A stretch of DNA of 14,819 bases from AC-52 sp044870295 (GCA_044870295.1 JBIOYQ010000146.1:1-14819), one strand, 5' to 3'; positions 1 through 6,417 are shown, numbered from the stretch's first letter. Notes: generated by a model from the letters alone, not told the origin. Made by a program: numbers and translations.

Positions 1-28
1 GCCGTAGGAGCTGCCGCCCCGCGCCCGA

Positions 29-439
29 CTACGACTCTTGGACCAACTCCACCAGGACGCCCCGGAACCCCTTGGGATGGACGAAGGCGACCGTCGTCCC
101 GCGCGATCCCGGCCGCGGATGCTCGTCGATCAGTGGGATGCCGGCCGCGCGGAGCCGGTCCAACACCGCCGCGACATCGCGCACTCGATATCCCACGTGA
201 TGGACGCCCTCGCCTCTCCGCTCCAGGAATCGCCCGACCGGGGTATCCGGTCCGAGCGCTCCCAACAGCTGCACGTACGAAGAGCCGACCGCGAACATCA
301 CTTCCTCCACGCCCTGATCCGACACGACCTCTCGATGGACAGGCTCGAGGCCGAACGCATCACGGTACTCGCGGACCGATGCGTCCAGATCCGCCACGGC
401 GATCCCCACATGGTCGATGTCGAGAAGGAGGTCGCTCAC
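29..439 (-). CDS. mce: Methylmalonyl-CoA epimerase (VOC superfamily)
   Basis: Predicted to interconvert (2R)- and (2S)-methylmalonyl-CoA in the cytoplasm, linking propionyl-CoA carboxylase to methylmalonyl-CoA mutase. The 136-residue length is usual for the family. Two VOC half-modules are visible: DHVGIAVADLD near residues 9-19 and GVHHVGYRV at 78-86. The four expected metal ligands are present as H10, Q57, one of H80/H81, and E131; E45 or E46 lies where the catalytic acid is expected. Ligand assignment rests on family knowledge, not an alignment. The start is GTG at 439, which overlaps the TGA of the upstream DNA-binding gene (GTGA), so the two are probably translationally coupled. A GGAGG lies 11 bases upstream of the GTG. 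No mutase or carboxylase is in the window. The stop is TAG at 29-31; the 28 bases beyond it show nothing recognisable. Confidence 0.93.
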   Translation of the reverse strand: MSDLLLDIDHVGIAVADLDASVREYRDAFGLEPVHREVVSDQGVEEVMFAVGSSYVQLLGALGPDTPVGRFLERRGEGVHHVGYRVRDVAAVLDRLRAAGIPLIDEHPRPGSRGTTVAFVHPKGFRGVLVELVQES

Positions 440-810
440 CGCTTGCGTCGCCTCCGGCCGGCGGCGGGGGCCGGCTGCAGCCGGTTGATCAGGTTGGCGG
501 CCTCGGTGAAGTGATACGCGGGGCTGGACAGCGCCGCGACCATTGCCGCGACGCCCTGATACCGAACCGTCTCAGGGGCGCCCTCCGTTTGGAGCGCGTA
601 GAACTCGACCAGCTCCATGAACTGCTTGATCGACGGCACCAGGCCGCCGCGTTCGTACGCGTAGATGGTCTGTTGTGCTGCCGGGCACCCGGGGACGGCA
701 GCGGCGTCCTTCACGGCACGGTAGCCCGCAGTCTTCCGTAGCCCGCGTAACAGTCCACCAATGGTTCGGGCAACGTCCGTTTCAACGGGCTCCTGCTTCT
801 TTCGGGGCAC
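436..810 (-). CDS. XRE-type helix-turn-helix DNA-binding protein
   Basis: A 124-residue protein with a helix-turn-helix of the XRE/Cro type at about residues 17-72: VARTIGGLLRGLR leads into the fold and QQTIYAYERGG followed by PSIKQFMELVEFYAL fits the recognition helix and closing helices. A C-terminal helix (about 84-112) may dimerise, and the tail is very basic (RRRRKR). No enzymatic domain is seen. The start is GTG at 810, chosen because a strong GGAGGGAGG (818-826) lies 7 bases upstream. The gene overlaps the epimerase by four bases and is probably its first operon partner, so it may be a local regulator of propionate metabolism or simply of itself (inference). An inverted repeat flanks its predicted promoter. 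The ligand and targets are unknown. Confidence 0.82.
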   Translation of the reverse strand: MPRKKQEPVETDVARTIGGLLRGLRKTAGYRAVKDAAAVPGCPAAQQTIYAYERGGLVPSIKQFMELVEFYALQTEGAPETVRYQGVAAMVAALSSPAYHFTEAANLINRLQPAPAAGRRRRKR

Positions 811-848
811 GGTCCAGCCTCCCTCCGGGCATGGGGTGAGTGGTGCGA

Positions 849-891
849 TGACAAACAGGCGCCACCATAACCCCTCGACCAGGGTTTGTCA
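849..891. repeat. Perfect 8-bp inverted repeat around the XRE gene promoter
   Basis: TGACAAAC at 849-856 and its exact reverse complement GTTTGTCA at 884-891 are separated by 27 bases. The right arm overlaps the predicted -35 box of the minus-strand promoter and the left arm falls at or just after the predicted transcription start. The arm starts are 35 bases apart, a little over three helical turns. This is the layout of a two-half-site operator, most simply for the adjacent XRE protein. The loop is too long for a convincing terminator. Confidence 0.45.
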
Positions 892-892
892 G
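864..892 (-). promoter_or_regulatory. Predicted promoter of the XRE-epimerase operon
   Basis: Read on the minus strand: -35 CTGACA (892-887), a 17-base spacer, then -10 TATGGT (869-864). This resembles a housekeeping sigma promoter and would start transcription near 857, about 46 bases before the GTG at 810. It lies in the 294-base divergent gap (811-1104) between the XRE gene and the FtsH-like gene. Pattern only; not tested. Confidence 0.42.
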
Positions 893-1021
893 AGCTCGGC
901 TTGCTGGCAAGGGACAGGGGGAAGCGCCCCAACGGGTGTAGGTCCTGGCCTCGCCGACCGACCAAAGTCCCAAGCCAAGTGCGGGCCTTCCGGCGGATGT
1001 TCTCGACCAGCGCTCAGGGGG

Positions 1022-1027
1022 TAGGAT
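1022..1027 (+). promoter_or_regulatory. Possible -10 box for the ftsH-like gene
   Basis: TAGGAT preceded by GGGG resembles an actinobacterial -10 hexamer and would place the transcript start near 1034, giving a leader of about 70 bases. I see no good -35 at the right distance, so the call is weak. Confidence 0.25.
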
Positions 1028-1094
1028 GCACCGGTCCGAGCGCCGCAGTTCCCAGCAAGACCCGTGCACGTTGTGTGTCTGCTTCAGCCTGTGC

Positions 1095-1100
1095 AAGGAG
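1095..1100 (+). promoter_or_regulatory. Ribosome binding site fixing the ftsH-like start
   Basis: AAGGAG ends four bases before the ATG at 1105. It decides the start: the open frame continues upstream to a GTG at 886, but that extension looks like non-coding translation and has no comparable site. Confidence 0.6.
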
Positions 1101-1104
1101 CGGG

Positions 1105-3015
1105 ATGAGCGAGACGAACAGGGTAGCCGCGGTCCTCGGCGACTCCCGCTTGGTGCAGGCAGGCCTGGCGGACGTGAGCCGGGTCCGCGAGCGAACCCGC
1201 AGGCGCCGGCTCTTCCGCGCGATCGTCCTCATCGGCGCCCTCGACGTCTTCCTGCTGTACCGGTACGGTCGCGGCAGGCCGCTCCGGTTGCCGCATCTCC
1301 CGCCGGACTGGGCCATGTACGCGCCCGCGCTGTTCCTCGTCGTCATCTTGGGCCTGGTCCTCGTGGTTCCTCTCCTCACCAGTAGCCGATCCCCGCACAT
1401 GAAGATCAGGCCCGAGCACATCGAAGTGGGTCTGTCGGACGTCCGGGGCCTCGGCGGACAGGTCGACGAGGTCGTCCGCTCGCTCAACGTCTTCCTGGGC
1501 TACGCGACCTTCCGGGAGGTTCTCGGGGGGAACCCTCGGCGCGGCATCCTCTTCGAAGGGCCTCCCGGAACGGGCAAGACGTACCTGGCGAAGGCCATGG
1601 CGAAGCAGGCGGGCGTTCCGTTCCTGTTCGTCTCGGCCCCGGCGTTCCAATCGATGTGGTTCGGGATGACGAACGTGAAGATCCGCGCGTTCTTCAAGGC
1701 CATGCGGAAGGCCGCGCAACGCGAGGGCGGCGCCATCGGGTTCATCGAGGAGATCGACGCCATCGGAGGCGATCGCAGCGGATTCGGGATGGATGCCGGC
1801 CGCTCGTTCGGGTCGCGGGTGGTTTCGAGGTTCGGCGCCGGCCCCGGCGGCAGCGGCATGGTGAACGAGCTTCTGATCCAGATGCAGTCCTTCGATCAAC
1901 CGCCGCTGCGGCAGCGCGTGCTGGAGCGGATTGTGGAGTGGCTCAACGGCTACCTCCCCGAGGGCAGGAGCATCCGGACGGGCCGACCCAAGTACCACAA
2001 CCTGCTGCTGATCGCGGCCACCAACCGCGCGGACTCCCTCGACCCGGCGCTGCTGCGGCCCGGCAGGTTCGATCGGCGTCTCTACTTCGACCTCCCCACG
2101 AAGCAGGGCCGGCGGGAGCTGATCGACTTCTTCCTGGATCGCAAGGCGCATCACCCCGATCTGGACCAGGACGACGCCCGCGAGCGCCTGGCTCACGACA
2201 CCCTCGGCTACACGCCGGTCATGGTCGAGCACCTCTTCGACGAGGCCCTGCTGGTCGCCCTGCGCGACGGGCGCGACGGGATGTCCGTGACCGATGTGTA
2301 CTCGGCCAAGCTGACGGAGGAGATCGGGTTGGCCTCAGCGGTGACCTACACGGAGGCCGAGCGGCGCGCCGTGGCCACGCACGAGGCCGGCCACGCCACG
2401 GCCGCACATCTCCTGGGCGTGGGGCGGAGGCTCGAGGTGCTGTCGATCATCAAGCGGCGGTCGTCGCTGGGCCTGCTGACGCACAGCGACCTGGAGGAGC
2501 GATTCACCCAGTCCCGGTCGGAGCTGGAGGCCATGGTGGCGATCGCGCTCGGTGGGATGGCGGCCGAGGAGCTGTTCCTGGGTGAATCGAGTTCGGGACC
2601 TGGCTCGGACCTGGCCTACGCCACCAATGTTGCCGCCATGATGGTGGGGGCGCTCGGAATGGCTGGATCCCTGGTGTCCTACGAAGCCGTGGCCGAGGGC
2701 ATGGTCTCCCGCCAGAACCTGGTGGGGAAGGTGTTGGGCGACGGCGAGGCCAAGGCTCGGGTGGAAGCGCTGCTCCAGGAGCAGAAGGGCCGGGTGAAGC
2801 GTGTCCTGGACGAGAACCGCGACATCGTGGAAGCCCTCCGCGACGCCTTGACCGAACGCGACGAGCTGGTCGGGACCCAGATCACCGATGTGATCCACGC
2901 GGCCCTGGCCCGGCGCCCCGCGCCGACCGCCGACCGCCGCATCGTCGACCTCAGCGGAGATGAAGGGAAGGACGACCTGGCGCCGGACGCGGCGTCGGAG
3001 CTTCCCAACGGGTAG
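1105..3015 (+). CDS. Divergent FtsH-like membrane AAA zinc metalloprotease
   Basis: A 636-residue protein. Two membrane helices (about 38-53 and 71-92) are separated by only about 18 residues, so the roughly 70-residue outer domain of classical FtsH is missing. The AAA module follows: Walker A GPPGTGKT at 152-159, Walker B region FIEEIDAI at 213-220, AATNR at 304-308, and arginine fingers R318 and R321. The M41 peptidase has HEAGH at 426-430, and D502 is a likely third zinc ligand. Probable role: ATP-driven degradation of membrane or cytosolic proteins. Oddities: Walker B Asp is replaced by E215 (catalytic E216 kept), the pore motif reads WFG (185-187) instead of FVG, and 222-299 is about 45 residues longer than in E. 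coli FtsH. It is therefore probably not the housekeeping FtsH, and no gene symbol is given. A single-pass membrane protein follows 12 bases later. Confidence 0.88.
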   Translation: MSETNRVAAVLGDSRLVQAGLADVSRVRERTRRRRLFRAIVLIGALDVFLLYRYGRGRPLRLPHLPPDWAMYAPALFLVVILGLVLVVPLLTSSRSPHMKIRPEHIEVGLSDVRGLGGQVDEVVRSLNVFLGYATFREVLGGNPRRGILFEGPPGTGKTYLAKAMAKQAGVPFLFVSAPAFQSMWFGMTNVKIRAFFKAMRKAAQREGGAIGFIEEIDAIGGDRSGFGMDAGRSFGSRVVSRFGAGPGGSGMVNELLIQMQSFDQPPLRQRVLERIVEWLNGYLPEGRSIRTGRPKYHNLLLIAATNRADSLDPALLRPGRFDRRLYFDLPTKQGRRELIDFFLDRKAHHPDLDQDDARERLAHDTLGYTPVMVEHLFDEALLVALRDGRDGMSVTDVYSAKLTEEIGLASAVTYTEAERRAVATHEAGHATAAHLLGVGRRLEVLSIIKRRSSLGLLTHSDLEERFTQSRSELEAMVAIALGGMAAEELFLGESSSGPGSDLAYATNVAAMMVGALGMAGSLVSYEAVAEGMVSRQNLVGKVLGDGEAKARVEALLQEQKGRVKRVLDENRDIVEALRDALTERDELVGTQITDVIHAALARRPAPTADRRIVDLSGDEGKDDLAPDAASELPNG

Positions 3016-3027
3016 GGCTCCGCACTG

Positions 3028-3687
3028 ATGGACCGCCTCACCTGGAATCGGCTCTCCAGCCTTGGGCTCACCACGCTGTTGGCCGGACTGGTCGCCGTCA
3101 TGGTGGTGCTGATCGTGGCCGACATCTCGGTCGACCCGATCCCACCGGCCCGGTCCGTCCCACTCGCCGCCCACCATGACCGTGCCCGGCCGTCGGGCTG
3201 GGTCACCGTCGGAGGCCTCGAGGCCGGTGCGGCCCAACGATGGATCGCGCAGTCCTTGCCCGCCCCCGACAGCCCAGTCGACTTCAGTGACGTGGTGGTG
3301 AACGTCGCCGCCGCCAGCGGATCCACCGAAGCGAGGCTGATCGTCGACGTCTACCAGACGTCGTCGATCCGCCCCAGCGCGGCGGCGCTCCGCTTAGCCA
3401 GGGGTACGGTCCGCGTGACCGACCTGAAGCCCGGACTGGTGCACCTGGTCCTGGACAAGGTGGTCCATGCGATACCGGAGGGTCACTGGTACACGTTCGT
3501 GGTCCGGACCAGCGAGCCCGGGGCCGCGGCCACTGTGGCCCTCCTTCCGGATCGCTTCGACCAACCGACCATGTGGTCGACGTCGACATCGGACTTGCTC
3601 GCCGTGGTCTCCGGCAGGGTCACCTCGTGGACGGCCGAACCGGGGTCGCGGCTGCTATTGCTGCTCAACTCGGTCCCCGGCACCTAG
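3028..3687 (+). CDS. Single-pass membrane-anchored protein, function unknown
   Basis: A 219-residue protein I do not recognise. Residues about 12-32 form one hydrophobic segment (uncleaved signal anchor or signal peptide; no lipobox cysteine). The remaining 185 or so residues are probably outside the membrane and rich in alternating hydrophobic strands (for example ARLIVDVYQ, LVHLVLDKV, WYTFVVRT, SRLLLLLNSV), suggesting a beta-sandwich. There is no catalytic motif and no cysteine. It begins 12 bases after the FtsH-like stop with only a weak ribosome site, so it is very likely cotranscribed and perhaps coupled. It could be a partner, modulator or substrate-presenting subunit of the protease, by analogy with HflK/HflC, but there is no sequence similarity to those (inference). 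It ends just before a strong stem-loop. Confidence 0.7.
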   Translation: MDRLTWNRLSSLGLTTLLAGLVAVMVVLIVADISVDPIPPARSVPLAAHHDRARPSGWVTVGGLEAGAAQRWIAQSLPAPDSPVDFSDVVVNVAAASGSTEARLIVDVYQTSSIRPSAAALRLARGTVRVTDLKPGLVHLVLDKVVHAIPEGHWYTFVVRTSEPGAAATVALLPDRFDQPTMWSTSTSDLLAVVSGRVTSWTAEPGSRLLLLLNSVPGT

Positions 3688-3691
3688 CGCG

Positions 3692-3721
3692 GAGGGAGCG
3701 AGCGCTGTGGCTCGCCCCCTC
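3692..3721. terminator. Stem-loop between convergent genes, likely bidirectional terminator
   Basis: Two 12-base arms, GAGGGAGCGAGC (3692-3703) and GCTCGCCCCCTC (3710-3721), pair with one mismatch around a six-base loop. It occupies the 44-base gap between the plus-strand membrane protein (TAG at 3687) and the minus-strand secreted protein (TAG at 3732), where a shared terminator is expected. There is no T tract on either side, so it may act as an imperfect or Rho-assisted terminator or as a transcript-end stabiliser. Confidence 0.62.
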
Positions 3722-3731
3722 GACGCGATCC

Positions 3732-4535
3732 CTACTTGGTGATGTAGATCCCGTTCGACTCGGTGCCGATCTCGGCGAAGACGCCTTCCGACGTCGCCCC
3801 CGGGTCCGAGCTGAACACGAACCCGTCGTCGTTCGAGCCGGAAAACGTCCCGGTGGCGACGGCGGAGCGGAACTTGCCGTCGAAGAACGTCGGGTCGGTC
3901 GGGTCGTCCGAGCCCGGCTTGTAGTGGACCTTCGGCCCGGAGCCGATCCAGGTCATGTCGAAGCTGACCGTGGCCGGCACCTCGTTCTCGCCCCCGAACA
4001 CGAAGCTGTCGACCACCGGCACGTCGTCCATGTGGAGGTGGGCGACCTTGCCGTTCTTACTGAAGGTCACCGCGTCGTCCGAAGCCTGGATCGTCCAGAA
4101 CAGACCGGAGTCGGCGATGCCGGCGTTGAAGTCGTGGACCTGTTCCCCCGAACTGGGGTCGAAGAGGTCAATTCATATGAAGACGAACGTCCCGTGCCGC
4201 ACGACCCCGTCGCTGGCACGATAGGTCCCGACGAACACCCTCATGTCGTTGAACATGGTGTAGGTGTTGCCGTCGGCATCGGTGGCCGTTCCCGCCGGGT
4301 AGGCCATGGCCGAGTACCCGGTGAAGTCGGTGATGGTGCTCGGCTCGATGTCGAGACCCTGGAACCCCAGCTCCACGGGACCGGGGGCGAAGACGTGGAT
4401 CAGCTGGCCGTTGAAGTCCAGCCCGCCGGGGATGGGAACGGGCGATGTGTCCTCGGCCGCAGCCATGCCCGGGATCACGAGCAGCGCTGCAACGACCGAG
4501 ACCAGCATGGCGAACGGCAGTCGGTGCTTCCCCAT
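3732..4535 (-). pseudogene. Secreted beta-rich protein, split by an in-frame TGA
   Basis: An unrecognised exported protein. It starts at ATG 4535, with GGAAGGAGG at 4541-4549 five bases upstream. Residues 1-28 are a classical signal peptide (basic MGKHR, hydrophobic core, MAAA-ED cleavage site). Codon 121 (4175-4173) is TGA, but the same frame continues to TAG at 3732. The downstream 146 codons look coding: acidic, strand-rich, full of small residues (VPVVDSFVFGGE, FDMTWIGSG, GTFSGSNDDGF, SNGIYITK). Restoring a sense codon gives a 267-residue product. TGG>TGA or CGA>TGA would explain the stop in one step, and an assembly error is also possible. The codons flanking the stop (ATA, ATT) are unusually AT-rich for this genome. 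As read, only a 120-residue truncated product would be made, or rare read-through. No cofactor or catalytic motif is seen. Confidence 0.7.
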
Positions 4536-4559
4536 GGGCGCCTCCTTCCGGGCGTCATA

Positions 4560-4580
4560 AGGCTCCCTGAGATCGAGCCT
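4560..4580. repeat. Palindrome AGGCTC-N9-GAGCCT at the secreted-protein promoter
   Basis: Perfect 6-bp arms at 4560-4565 and 4575-4580 with a 9-base centre. It covers the predicted -10 and start site of the minus-strand promoter, where a repressor would sit. Its right half belongs to the 17-bp direct repeat described separately. Confidence 0.4.
4564..4580 (+). repeat. Direct repeat TCCCTGA-N3-CGAGCCT, copy 1
   Basis: Seventeen bases matching copy 2 (4628-4644) at all 14 positions outside the three-base centre. This copy overlaps the -10/start region of the secreted-protein promoter. The copies are 64 bases apart start to start, about six helical turns, on the same face and in the same orientation. 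A shared regulator site for the two divergent genes is the simplest reading. Confidence 0.5.
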
Positions 4581-4604
4581 GCGCCCGGCGCGATCGGCTG
4601 TCAA
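4576..4604 (-). promoter_or_regulatory. Predicted promoter of the secreted-protein gene
   Basis: On the minus strand there is a consensus -35 TTGACA (4604-4599), a 17-base spacer and a weak -10 CAGGCT (4581-4576). Transcription would start near 4569, about 34 bases before the ATG at 4535. The perfect -35 is the best part of the match. Confidence 0.42.
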
Positions 4605-4627
4605 GACGCCCGCGAGGCCGTAAGCAT

Positions 4628-4644
4628 TCCCTGACCGCGAGCCT
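4628..4644 (+). repeat. Direct repeat TCCCTGA-N3-CGAGCCT, copy 2
   Basis: Second copy of the 17-base element; its last T is the first base of the predicted thiolase -10 box TAGAAT. A protein bound here would cover the -35/-10 spacer and block or reshape RNA polymerase binding at the thiolase operon promoter. Confidence 0.5.
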
Positions 4645-4649
4645 AGAAT
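4644..4649 (+). promoter_or_regulatory. Predicted -10 box of the thiolase operon
   Basis: TAGAAT matches TATAAT at five of six positions and would start transcription near 4656, about 27 bases before the ATG. No clear -35 is seen at 16-18 bases, which fits a promoter that depends on an activator or on the adjacent repeat (inference). A 5-bp inverted repeat (AATGG 4647-4651, CCATT 4662-4666) overlaps the start site. Confidence 0.4.
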
Positions 4650-4683
4650 GGATTGCCGAACCCATTGTGAGGAGTGAAGAGAG

Positions 4684-5868
4684 ATGACTTCGTCCGTCGT
4701 CTTGGCCGGCGCCCGAACGCCGATCGGCAAGTTCGGCGGCGGCTTCAAGGACCTGTCGGCCGTCAAGCTCGGTGGCCACGCCATCAAGGAGGCGCTGTCG
4801 CGTGCCGGCGTCCCGGCCGACGAGGTCGACTACGTGATCATGGGCCAGGTGATCCAGGCCGGCGCGGGCCAGATCACCGCGCGCCAAGCCGCCATCGAGG
4901 CCGGCATCCCCCGCGAGGTCCCCGCCCTCACCATCAACAAGGTCTGTCTATCCGGCCTCAACGCCATCGCGCTGGCCGACCAGCTCATCCGGGCCGGCGA
5001 GGTCGAGGTCGTGGTGGCCGGCGGGATGGAGTCCATGTCCCAGGCCCCGTATCTGCTGCCGTCGGCGCGATGGGGCACGCGGATGGGGGACGCGGAGATC
5101 GTGGACTCCATGGTCTACGACGGCCTGTGGTCCACGTTCACCGACAAGCACATGGGCGACTCCTCCGACGACGTGAACGCCGAGCTGAAGATCGGGCGCG
5201 AGGAGCAGGACGCCTGGGCAGCCCGTTCGCACCAGCGGGCCCACGAAGCCTGGGAGTCCGGTCGGCTGGCCGAGGAGGTCGTGCCCGTTGAACGCCCGCA
5301 GCGGAAGGGCGATCCGGTGGTCGTCGGCCGTGACGAGGGCATCCGGCCCGACACCACGGCCGAGTCCCTGGCGAAGCTGAAGCCAGCGTTCAAGCCGGAC
5401 GGGACCATCACCGCGGGGAACGCTTCCCAGATTTCCGATGGGGGCGCGGCCGTCATCGTGACCACGCCAGAGCGGGCCGAGGAGTTCGGCGTCCAGCCCC
5501 TGGCCGAGATCGTCGCCCACGGCATGAGCGCCGAACGGTACGCGTACCTGCACACGGTCCCGGCCATCGCCATGCAGAACGCGCTGAAGAAGGCCGGCAG
5601 GGACGTCCACGACCTCGGCCTGATCGAGATCAACGAGGCGTTCGCGTCGGTAGCGCTCAACGCCACCAGGATGCTCGGTGCCGACGAGGAGTTGGTGAAC
5701 GTGAACGGTGGGGCGGTGGCCCTTGGACATCCGATCGGGATGAGCGGCGCCCGGTTGGTCCTGACCCTCGCATATGAGATGCGCCGGCGCGGTGTGGACC
5801 TGGGCGGCGCGGCCCTGTGCGGCGGTGGCGGCCAAGGCGACGCCCTGATTATCAAGCGCCTGGCCTGA
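4684..5868 (+). CDS. Acetyl-CoA C-acyltransferase (thiolase)
   Basis: Predicted to cleave 3-ketoacyl-CoA with CoA, or in reverse to condense two acetyl-CoA to acetoacetyl-CoA. The length of 394 residues is standard. Catalytic signatures are complete: nucleophile C88 in NKVCLSGLNA, NEAF at 317-320, H349 in GGAVALGHP, and C379 in ALCGGGGQG. The usual MGxTAE stretch reads MGDSSDD (157-163), a mild departure. The start ATG at 4684 is preceded by GAGGAG (4669-4674) at 9 bases. It is the first gene of a plus-strand group that continues with an acyl-CoA dehydrogenase and thioesterase, so a role in beta-oxidation or short-chain acyl-CoA turnover is likely; chain-length preference cannot be read from sequence alone. 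Divergent from the secreted-protein gene, with which it shares a repeat-bearing promoter region. Confidence 0.93.
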   Translation: MTSSVVLAGARTPIGKFGGGFKDLSAVKLGGHAIKEALSRAGVPADEVDYVIMGQVIQAGAGQITARQAAIEAGIPREVPALTINKVCLSGLNAIALADQLIRAGEVEVVVAGGMESMSQAPYLLPSARWGTRMGDAEIVDSMVYDGLWSTFTDKHMGDSSDDVNAELKIGREEQDAWAARSHQRAHEAWESGRLAEEVVPVERPQRKGDPVVVGRDEGIRPDTTAESLAKLKPAFKPDGTITAGNASQISDGGAAVIVTTPERAEEFGVQPLAEIVAHGMSAERYAYLHTVPAIAMQNALKKAGRDVHDLGLIEINEAFASVALNATRMLGADEELVNVNGGAVALGHPIGMSGARLVLTLAYEMRRRGVDLGGAALCGGGGQGDALIIKRLA

Positions 5869-5922
5869 ACCACGATCGACACGCAGAGCGCGCTGCTGGT
5901 TCCCGTTCCCCAGGCGGAGCCG

Positions 5923-6408
5923 ATGCTCGGGGAGTGGCGAAGAACATACGACAGCTCGGCCGCGGCGGGAGTCCCAGCCCACATCACGGTGCTGGCCCCG
6001 TTCCTGCCACCGGATGCATTGACTGGGGAGGTCGAGTCGGGGCTGCGAGAACTCTTCGCCGGCATCGCGGCGTTCGACTTCCAATTGACCGAAGTGCGAC
6101 GGTGGCCACTGGTCGTCTATCTCGCGCCTGCGCCCAGCGAACGGTTCTCCGCGCTGATCGGGGCCGTGGCCGACCGATTTCCCAACTACCCGCCGTACGG
6201 CGGGATCCACGATGAGGTGATCCCACACCTCACCGTGGCCGAATGCGAGCGCGAGGGAAGCTGCGCCGATCCGGATGCCATCCTCGGAGAGGTCGAGCGC
6301 GCCATCTCGGGCGTGGTCCCCATTGAGGCTCGAGCCGATGAGGTCTGGCTGATGACCGGCAGCGACCGGTGGACCCTTCGCACCCGCTTCCCGCTCGGTA
6401 CCGAATAA
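5923..6408 (+). CDS. 2'-5' RNA ligase / 2H phosphoesterase family protein
   Basis: Two HxT motifs, HIT (20-22) and HLT (102-104), spaced as in 2H phosphoesterases, with the usual PF after the first; members ligate or hydrolyse 2',5' or 2',3'-cyclic phosphate bonds in RNA or nucleotides. The annotated ATG gives 161 residues, but the first family strand seems to lie upstream: codons 5869-5922 continue in frame as TTIDTQSALLVPVPQAEP. No ATG, GTG or TTG occurs between the thiolase TGA (5866-5868) and 5923, so the true start may be a rare codon (ACG 5872, ATC 5875, CTG 5893), or ACG may be a mutated or misread ATG. The frame is that of the thiolase, so read-through would fuse the two. Why an RNA-active protein sits among acyl-CoA genes is unclear. 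Confidence 0.82.
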   Translation: MLGEWRRTYDSSAAAGVPAHITVLAPFLPPDALTGEVESGLRELFAGIAAFDFQLTEVRRWPLVVYLAPAPSERFSALIGAVADRFPNYPPYGGIHDEVIPHLTVAECEREGSCADPDAILGEVERAISGVVPIEARADEVWLMTGSDRWTLRTRFPLGTE

Positions 6409-6417
6409 AGTGGAAGC

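Noticed and set aside
1..33. Short inverted repeat CGTAG/CTACG around the epimerase stop
   Set aside because: Five-base arms 21 bases apart at the window edge are expected by chance.
886..1104. N-terminal extension of the ftsH-like frame by 73 codons
   Set aside because: The extension is Arg/Ser/Pro-rich with no fold, begins at a GTG with no ribosome site, and overlaps the promoter region; ATG 1105 has AAGGAG and leads straight into the first membrane helix.
4168..4178. CATATG next to AATT near the internal stop, as a cloning artefact
   Set aside because: A six-base restriction-like site is not evidence by itself, and coding sequence on both sides continues in frame without vector-like sequence.
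3573..4634. Plus-strand open frame opposite the secreted-protein gene
   Set aside because: Low-complexity Arg/Val/Asp translation with no motif, and it crosses the stop and stem-loop of the preceding gene; the minus strand has a signal peptide and ribosome site.
4173..5868. Recoding of TGA as an amino acid, suggested by two TGA codons with open frames beyond them
   Set aside because: Many genes here (XRE, dehydrogenase, sigma, synthetase, sulfotransferase) end at TGA at family-typical lengths and in stop/start overlaps, so TGA is an ordinary stop.
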